The notes below the pieces were generated by a model. The model ran no database searches. It saw only the letters and a program-made list of their open reading frames with translations, and had not been told where the DNA came from. Position numbers and translations under genes: made by a program. From assembly GCA_017451025.1 (NCBI GenBank), contig JAFSSM010000049.1:1-64000 (forward strand): 64,000 bases of DNA, given 5' to 3'. Source of the DNA: Synergistaceae bacterium (GTDB lineage Bacteria; Synergistota; Synergistia; Synergistales; Aminobacteriaceae). Positions 58,597-64,000 of this stretch are shown one piece after another; position 1 is the first letter of the stretch; each line of letters opens with the position of its first letter.

Positions 58597-59487
58597 TCAG
58601 AGTTCCTCCCACAATAAAATATTTTTTGTAGTGCGGTCAACTATAGCCCTGAAAGTCAATGCCTCTGTGGTTATTTTGACCTCAATGTAACGGCTTTTCA
58701 CAGTAGCAATGTTGTTGAGCCGCGAGGTAGTTTTTGCGGTTGCGCCGGGCAATTTTTCCACGTCGGAGATCGACTGCAGGGGAGTATCCGCACGGTAAGA
58801 GACGAGTCTTTCGGCGAGACCGTAGATGTCCAGTCCAGGAAGCAGTTCTAGGACTTGGAGCGGGGCGGTGTTGAGGTTGATGTGTCCGTCGCTCCAGAGG
58901 GTAACGTAATTCTCCAGCCGCGAGAACATCTCCGGAGTAATCTCGTCGCTGAGCACCATCAATTCGCCCAAATCGTAGACCGGCCTGTTGAGCCAGCCCT
59001 TAAGCTCCGTGCTTCCGACTCTGGGCTTGTCGTTCTTGTCCATCAGGTCGAGCACTACATCTCCCAATTCCTTACGGCCTAATTTTTCCCACATATCGGC
59101 CCAAACGTCTTTGAACTCGTTGCGCAGGGTGTTATTGTCCGGCAGAAAGAGTGAGCGTATAGGGATTTTGTCGTCCAGCGGCGTAACTTTGACGATGCAG
59201 AACTCTCCTTCACCCATACTCACGGCTACAGGCTGATACCATTTCTGCGTCGGGCTGTCATAATCCGTGTGCTCGCCAAGCCCCGCAATTAATGCCACTA
59301 CGGAGTCAGTTACCACACGCGCAAAACTTCGTGCTTCGAGCTGTGCTCTTTTTCCGGCGATACTCTTAGCCATTGAGCGGGCAAACCACGTCAAGGCTGT
59401 AGCGGCGGCCAGAAGCAATGTCCCGAGCATCAGAACGGAGATCAGGACGAATCCTTTACGGCAATGCGATGAAGCGTTCATATTCAT
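58597..59487 (-). CDS. gspK: Minor pseudopilin GspK
   Basis: GspK caps the pseudopilus tip. The 296-aa protein has the prepilin-like segment RKGFVLISVLMLGTLLLAAATALTW, in which Glu+5 is replaced (GFVLIS), as usual for GspK. The conserved GHINLNTAPLQVLELLPGLD is present. It overlaps gspJ by 32 bp. Confidence 0.92.
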   Translation of the reverse strand: MNMNASSHCRKGFVLISVLMLGTLLLAAATALTWFARSMAKSIAGKRAQLEARSFARVVTDSVVALIAGLGEHTDYDSPTQKWYQPVAVSMGEGEFCIVKVTPLDDKIPIRSLFLPDNNTLRNEFKDVWADMWEKLGRKELGDVVLDLMDKNDKPRVGSTELKGWLNRPVYDLGELMVLSDEITPEMFSRLENYVTLWSDGHINLNTAPLQVLELLPGLDIYGLAERLVSYRADTPLQSISDVEKLPGATAKTTSRLNNIATVKSRYIEVKITTEALTFRAIVDRTTKNILLWEEL

Positions 59488-60082
59488 TGTTCTTCTCCTC
59501 AGTGCCGGGCAAATGAAGATTACTGCGTTCTCCTCGTGCTAACCGGATATATATTCCTCCAGGCAAGGCACCCGCATATTCTTTTCGCCTGTCGTCCTTG
59601 CCAGGTATCTCCACGCAGAACTCGTTCACATCAGGCAATACCAACTGCCCGTCCTCAATTTCGAGCTTGTCCGCATTAACTTCATTAGGGAGCTTTCCCG
59701 GAACAATCCATCTGTACAGGCCAGGAATGTCATCGTGCATAATTCCGCCGTCATCAATTCTGTAAACTACTGTGCCTGATGCCAGGTTCTGAACGTTCGG
59801 CGCGGAACTCATGATTAACAGAGTATCGTCATCCCATCCTCCAAGTGCTTCGTGGTCTATAACAGTTATCACGTTTGAGGCCAGGCGAATGGCACGGTCC
59901 AGGTCCCGCGCGATGAAGTCCGTAGTCTTGGCCAGAGCCGCAGTGTCCGAATATTCTTCCTGCAGTTCCGTAATCTGCCTGACGGTCAGCACAACCGGAG
60001 CAAGTGCCAATGCGGACAACAAGCCCGTCAGCATCAGCGCAACAAGTATCTCGATTAGCGTGAAGGCTTTATTCGTCATCAC
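59456..60082 (-). CDS. gspJ: Minor pseudopilin GspJ
   Basis: This 208-aa minor pseudopilin has a short prepilin leader (MMTNKAFTLIEILVALMLTG), here with Ala rather than Gly before the cleavage site, then a beta-rich domain. GspJ assignment is from size and place next to gspK. It overlaps the gspK start and the ligase-like gene upstream (14 bp). Confidence 0.85.
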   Translation of the reverse strand: MMTNKAFTLIEILVALMLTGLLSALALAPVVLTVRQITELQEEYSDTAALAKTTDFIARDLDRAIRLASNVITVIDHEALGGWDDDTLLIMSSAPNVQNLASGTVVYRIDDGGIMHDDIPGLYRWIVPGKLPNEVNADKLEIEDGQLVLPDVNEFCVEIPGKDDRRKEYAGALPGGIYIRLARGERSNLHLPGTEEKNNEYERFIALP

Positions 60083-61913
60083 TGCCCGGCCCGTTCACCA
60101 AGAGTAGAGCCATAAACATATTGCCGTCAGAATTTTTCTGAGGTACCCGCTGCAAGTGGTAAGTGCCTGGCCGGAAATAACTGGCAATATCCCGTAAAAC
60201 TTCTTCGTTCTGGTATTTCTGCGCATAGTTCAGGATTCGCGAAATGTCCTCGCTGTGCGGCTCATGGTTGAAATGTTTCCAGAGTGTGGAGAACCCTAGA
60301 TTAAGGGTATCGTAATCTTCGGTCTGTTCACCGAGCTGCATATAGTGGTAGCCGACGTTGCGCATAGTCTCCTCGTAGACGATGGGGTGTTTCTGTGCTT
60401 CTTCCAGGTAGTACATTTGCAGGCTGGGGTTCTGTGTTGAGAGAGCAAGCCGCAAAGTTCTGTTGCCGACAATTCCGCTCGAGATATACGCGACTCCGGC
60501 GGCAGAGGCCAAGACGCATAACACTGCGGCCAGCTTTTTGTGATTGAGCTGATGCACTTTCACCGTGAGAAATTCCCGGTTAGTTATGGCAAAAGCTAGC
60601 GTAACCCAGACTATATTTTCGATTCTGTGGAAGGGTCTGGTGAAGAGTGCACAGAAAGAAATCAAGGCAATTATGCAGAAAGCCCACACGGAATTTTGTG
60701 ATACCTGCTTGCGCTTGAAGAGGGCAATGAATGAGGAGAAAATTCCGGTGAAGTACATAATGCAGAAGAGTATTCCTCCAATCCATCCGCCTTCACAGAA
60801 GAACTGCAGGAACTCGTTATGCGCCCAATGCGTATATTGCCACGTGTACCAGCTGTAGGGAAAAATCTTGAAGCCGTAACGCTGTGCCTCGAGGTAATGC
60901 CATTTGTACTGGCCTATTCCGACTCCTTCGGGGTGTTCCAGAACCATTGAAGCACTGGTTGTCCAAATTCCGCGTCTGTTGCCGATATTTTCTGCGTGCT
61001 GGAGAATGTCAACAGTTTTCCCGACAATTGCGTTTGACCTGTCGGAATAATACATAGAGGCTCCGAAGACCAAAGCAATCACGATTAACGCAACACCGAA
61101 GCGTTTTACGTAATCGCGTCCGAATTTTGTTGCGGTGATTATGAACATTAGGATTAGTCCGCCGGTGAGAGCGAGCGTTGCGGATCTGCTGGTGGAGTTC
61201 ATCAATCCCCAGAAGTTTACGGCAGTGAAGAACAGCGCGAAATAGTCCGAGCGTTTGCGTTTGCCGAACACGAACAGCCACACAGCCCCCAAGACTGCAA
61301 CAGCAACCCACAGTCCGAACATGTTCTGCTGTGCGGTATTGCCGATGTAGTTTCCAGGCGTGGGCAGAATAATATCGCTGAAGGGTATTATGTCCGCAAA
61401 GATAGTTCCTTCAAGAAACTTCAGGTTGTTCATGTTGCGTATCTGCAGTTCCGCGAAAACTACGTTGATGGACGCGTTGATGTTAGCCAGCCACAAAACC
61501 GGCCTCAACCCCCAATCCGGAAAAGTGTTTGCGCTTAGGACATAGAACGCCCACATGCAGACAAAGCACGTCATTTCGAGTGCCCAGCCTGTCGGCGAGA
61601 ATATGGTTATCCACAGGGGCATCAATGCACAGTAAGCGAGAACTATTGCCCACATAATCGCGAACAAGTCAAAATTGAGAGTGATGCGTTCACCGTTGCG
61701 GAAAAGCCTTATTCCTGCGACGAACACCGCAATAGCTACAGGGACTCCTGTGATAGCCCACTTGAGGATGTGCAGAGTGTCAGCGAACTTCACGCCGGAA
61801 TAGATGATATTGGGGACGCATAGAGATACTGCCCATAATGCCCAGAGCAGCGCGGGCGGAACGATGTCAATATTTTTTGTTGCGGCAAGCTGTAATTTTT
61901 GTGTTTTCTTCAT
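60069..61913 (-). CDS. O-antigen ligase / Wzy_C-family membrane protein (PglL-like)
   Basis: This 614-aa protein has about ten to twelve membrane helices and the Wzy_C core near residue 365: THWAHNEFLQFFCEGGWIGG, a strongly conserved His-containing loop of O-antigen ligases and O-oligosaccharyltransferases such as PglL. The C-terminal 130 residues are soluble with TPR-like features (YYLEEAQKHPIVYEETMRNVGYHYMQLG). It overlaps gspJ by 14 bp and starts the secretion operon, suggesting glycan transfer to pseudopilins or to secreted proteins; LPS ligase function is the alternative. Confidence 0.85.
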   Translation of the reverse strand: MKKTQKLQLAATKNIDIVPPALLWALWAVSLCVPNIIYSGVKFADTLHILKWAITGVPVAIAVFVAGIRLFRNGERITLNFDLFAIMWAIVLAYCALMPLWITIFSPTGWALEMTCFVCMWAFYVLSANTFPDWGLRPVLWLANINASINVVFAELQIRNMNNLKFLEGTIFADIIPFSDIILPTPGNYIGNTAQQNMFGLWVAVAVLGAVWLFVFGKRKRSDYFALFFTAVNFWGLMNSTSRSATLALTGGLILMFIITATKFGRDYVKRFGVALIVIALVFGASMYYSDRSNAIVGKTVDILQHAENIGNRRGIWTTSASMVLEHPEGVGIGQYKWHYLEAQRYGFKIFPYSWYTWQYTHWAHNEFLQFFCEGGWIGGILFCIMYFTGIFSSFIALFKRKQVSQNSVWAFCIIALISFCALFTRPFHRIENIVWVTLAFAITNREFLTVKVHQLNHKKLAAVLCVLASAAGVAYISSGIVGNRTLRLALSTQNPSLQMYYLEEAQKHPIVYEETMRNVGYHYMQLGEQTEDYDTLNLGFSTLWKHFNHEPHSEDISRILNYAQKYQNEEVLRDIASYFRPGTYHLQRVPQKNSDGNMFMALLLVNGPGSDDE

Positions 61914-61929
61914 TTAAGAAAAGACCTCC

Positions 61930-63459
61930 CTAATTCTGGAGCAATGTGTAGCGTTCAACCGGAGCAAACGCATCCGTGAAAGCGGGTACTCTGGCTTCCG
62001 GCACGAAGGGTTCGAGCCACTGGTGAGAGAGCAGCTTTGCGTACTGAGGCATAGCGGCGAGCATGTTACCGGCAGTTCCTGAGCAGACGAGCATTATGTT
62101 CTGGAGAGCCATTGCGTATTTCGGGTCAGGAGCATTCGCGGGAAAGATCATCATGGTCTGGAATGAACTGGAAAATGCCTTGTAGATGCCGTGAAACACT
62201 CCGGATTTCGGGCCGTAGATGCTCGCAATGATATTCACGATGAGCGTTCCGTCCGGCACGAGAAGTTCACGTAGCAATTGCGCTGTCTCAACAGTAGTCA
62301 TCTGGAACGGAATTGATGTCCACGAGTTGAACGTGTCCATGAAGATAGCGTCGTATTTCTGCGCTCCTTCTCTGACGGCCCGGTTAAGGAAAGTCCTTGC
62401 GTCCTCGTGGAAAATCCTCAGGTTATCGTTATCCTTGAGGGTGAAGTATTTTCGTGCGGTTTCAGTAATTCCAGGGTCAAGTTCCACAACATCAACACTG
62501 ACCTCCGGCCTGTTCGCGAGAATATTTCTCGGAACGCAGTACCCTCCGCCGCCAAGCATAAGCACTCTTTTTGTGTCGGGCTTGTAGTTGAACGCTAAAT
62601 CGTAGAACTTCGTGTAGTCGCTCACCAGTTCGTCGGGATTGTCCACGTAAATCAACGACTGGGCTGTGTCGGGATCTGTAATGAGCACTCTGACCCGCCT
62701 TCCGTTGCGCCTGTCGATGCTCTCCGCAACAGTTATGTGGGTGTAGGCAGTATCTATCTGTGCACCGACTGGCGTTGATGGCAGGCCGTTATTCACCGCA
62801 TACCATGAGCCGGAGCCGATTACCCCCGCAAGAAATACAGCAATGATTTTCCGCCATGCACCAGTGTAGACCAGGACAGAGAGCAGTGCGATCCCGCTGG
62901 CTAACAGCATCAGGATAACCCCCGACGGGAATAAACTTATCAGGACAAATCCGCCCAAGAATGTACCGAGAATACTTCCTGCACTGTTCAGCGCGGACAG
63001 CCTGCCGACCACAGCTCCCGAACTGTCTACATTCTGCATTGCGAGCCTTGCGACGAACGGGGAGACCATCCCGAGCAGCAACGACGCTGGTGCGAAAATC
63101 GCTGCCGCCGCCGCCACTGAGGACATGTAGAGGTTGAGTCCAAGCTCCTGAATGCCAATCAGGATGTAGTTGCTGAGGTATGCAGTGAGGGCAATGATTA
63201 CTGCCGCGAAAATTAATATTCTTCCCAGCAGCTTGCCTTCCGGACGTTTGTCCGCAATGCTTCCCCCTAACCAGTTGCCGACGCACAGACTGGTCATGAT
63301 GATACCGATTAATGCTGTCCAGACGATAAGGCTTGTGCCGAAATAGGGAGCAACCATTCGAGAGCCGCACAGCTCAAGAATCATGGTAGCTGCTCCGCTG
63401 AAAAATGATGTCAACTGCAAACGTGCCTGAATGCGCACAATTTTGTTGTCATACGCCAA
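61930..63459 (-). CDS. Membrane protein with a spermidine synthase-like domain
   Basis: This 509-aa protein joins seven or so membrane helices (about residues 15-225, FFSGAATMILELCGSRMVAPYFG at the start) to a C-terminal spermidine synthase-like methyltransferase-fold domain (about 260-505: LMLGGGGYCVPRNIL, VDVVELDPGITETARKYF, IFMDTFNSW). This fused family is widely annotated as fused MFS/spermidine synthase; the substrate is unproven and few members are known to make polyamines. It lies 17 bp upstream of the ligase-like gene on the same strand, so they may be co-transcribed. Confidence 0.88.
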   Translation of the reverse strand: MAYDNKIVRIQARLQLTSFFSGAATMILELCGSRMVAPYFGTSLIVWTALIGIIMTSLCVGNWLGGSIADKRPEGKLLGRILIFAAVIIALTAYLSNYILIGIQELGLNLYMSSVAAAAAIFAPASLLLGMVSPFVARLAMQNVDSSGAVVGRLSALNSAGSILGTFLGGFVLISLFPSGVILMLLASGIALLSVLVYTGAWRKIIAVFLAGVIGSGSWYAVNNGLPSTPVGAQIDTAYTHITVAESIDRRNGRRVRVLITDPDTAQSLIYVDNPDELVSDYTKFYDLAFNYKPDTKRVLMLGGGGYCVPRNILANRPEVSVDVVELDPGITETARKYFTLKDNDNLRIFHEDARTFLNRAVREGAQKYDAIFMDTFNSWTSIPFQMTTVETAQLLRELLVPDGTLIVNIIASIYGPKSGVFHGIYKAFSSSFQTMMIFPANAPDPKYAMALQNIMLVCSGTAGNMLAAMPQYAKLLSHQWLEPFVPEARVPAFTDAFAPVERYTLLQN

Positions 63460-63503
63460 AACTTAATTCATCTCCTTTGGGATTATGCATTATTGTACTA
63501 TAA

Positions 63504-64000
63504 CTATTTCCTGTAAGTTCCAGGCATGAAGAGCAGGAATATCGCAAACAGTTCCAGTCTTCCGGCGAGCATACAGAACGATAACAGCCACTTCACCGCA
63601 CCGGGAAGCCACGCAAAATTTTCCACCGGGCCAAGCAGATTAAGTCCCGGCCCGACGTTGCTTAGGCAGGTAATTACTCCGGTAAACGCACTTAGAAATT
63701 CCACTCCGAACGCACAGGTTACGAGCGTCCCTACACTCAGCATGAGCATGTAGAGCACAAAAAACGCTCCTGCACTGTCGATCGTGCTCCGCGCGAGAAC
63801 TTCACCGTTCATTCTTGGGACAATCACTGCACGAGGGTGAAGAAGTCTCTGCGTTTCCGTCTTGAGCTGTTTTCCCAGAATGATAAAGCGTGAAACTTTG
63901 CACCCTCCTCCGGTTGAACCGCCGCTTGCTCCCACGAACATTAGTATCACGAACAATGCACGCGTGAATTGCGGCCAAAGGTTATAGTCATCGGCGACGA
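63504..64000 (-). CDS. trkH: Trk/Ktr potassium uptake protein TrkH (3' part, cut by window edge)
   Basis: The C-terminal part of TrkH, the membrane subunit of a K+ (or Na+-dependent K+) uptake system, runs through the window edge: DYNLWPQFTRALFVILMFVGASGGSTGGGCKVSR contains the fourth selectivity-filter region (GASGGSTGGG), followed by RAVIVPRMNGE and three more membrane segments. The open frame continues to base 64000, so the true start lies outside. The gate partner TrkA is presumably beyond the edge. 44 bp separate its stop from the spermidine synthase-like gene. Confidence 0.93.
   Translation of the reverse strand, partial: VADDYNLWPQFTRALFVILMFVGASGGSTGGGCKVSRFIILGKQLKTETQRLLHPRAVIVPRMNGEVLARSTIDSAGAFFVLYMLMLSVGTLVTCAFGVEFLSAFTGVITCLSNVGPGLNLLGPVENFAWLPGAVKWLLSFCMLAGRLELFAIFLLFMPGTYRK

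Noticed and set aside
1-64000. CRISPR arrays, insertion sequences, prophage genes, rRNA operon
   Set aside because: No repeat-spacer structure, transposase-like frame, integrase or rRNA sequence was seen on reading through; only a single tRNA was found.

Overview
The window reads as a chromosomal segment of a moderately GC-rich, double-membraned anaerobe, most plausibly a member of the Synergistota. The evidence is a combination: clostridia-like modules (rny-ymdB, cvpA-mutS2, a SAM-I riboswitch on metK, a leucine attenuator), a complete type II secretion operon with a secretin (so an outer membrane is present), and a TrpRS with a Thermotoga-type Fe-S motif. Genes are dense. Transcription units mostly end in short CTCCCC/GGGGAG-type hairpins. 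No rRNA operon, CRISPR array, prophage or insertion sequence was seen. Taxonomy is inference.

Layout. 1-6.4 kb (+): CoA-acylating aldehyde dehydrogenase; a surface lipoprotein behind a promoter containing 13 consecutive G; rpsD; SAM-I riboswitch and metK; then, on the minus strand, a glycosyltransferase-like gene whose start is separated from its body by four heptanucleotide repeats and is currently out of frame; rlmB with an apparent AUC start. 6.4-17.7 kb: terD-like gene (-), then gltX, rny-ymdB, cyclophilin, 2-hydroxyacid dehydrogenase, nnrD, tsaE-tsaB, cvpA-mutS2 (+). 17.7-25.3 kb: leucine biosynthesis (leader peptide and attenuator, leuA, leuCD, leuB, all +), interrupted twice by minus-strand inserts: an NAD(P)-binding protein/MBL-like/Rrf2 operon, and a DUF4230-like gene. 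25.4-35.8 kb: NamZ-like lipoprotein, small envelope-type genes (one frameshifted), tRNA-Ser(GGA), methyltransferase, a cysteine-free sirtuin, a Sel1-repeat membrane protein coupled to a YefM-YoeB toxin-antitoxin pair, an unknown 468-aa protein, metA and a chemoreceptor. 35.8-36.9 kb: a decayed Ig-like-domain gene.

37.1-48 kb (-): one long operon trpS, restriction endonuclease, DNA methyltransferase, rluB, HDOD, cmk, plsC, yicC, gmk, membrane protein, ftsH; upstream of it lie nif3 and a deoxynucleoside kinase. 48.2-49.3 kb (+): a GT4 glycosyltransferase. 49.3-61.9 kb (-): type II secretion operon in the order Wzy/PglL-like ligase, gspJ, K, L, M, N, C, I, D, E, F, G, H. The window ends with a membrane-embedded spermidine-synthase-like protein and the 3' part of trkH.

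The most notable theme is predicted phase variation. One G-tract promoter sits in front of a lipoprotein (19-nt spacer), one CGTGAAC x4 tract gates a glycosyltransferase-like gene (OFF in this sequence), and a second heptamer tract, GGGC(T/G)AG x5, lies just after the start codon of gspE. Together they suggest stochastic switching of surface lipoprotein, surface glycan and secretion.
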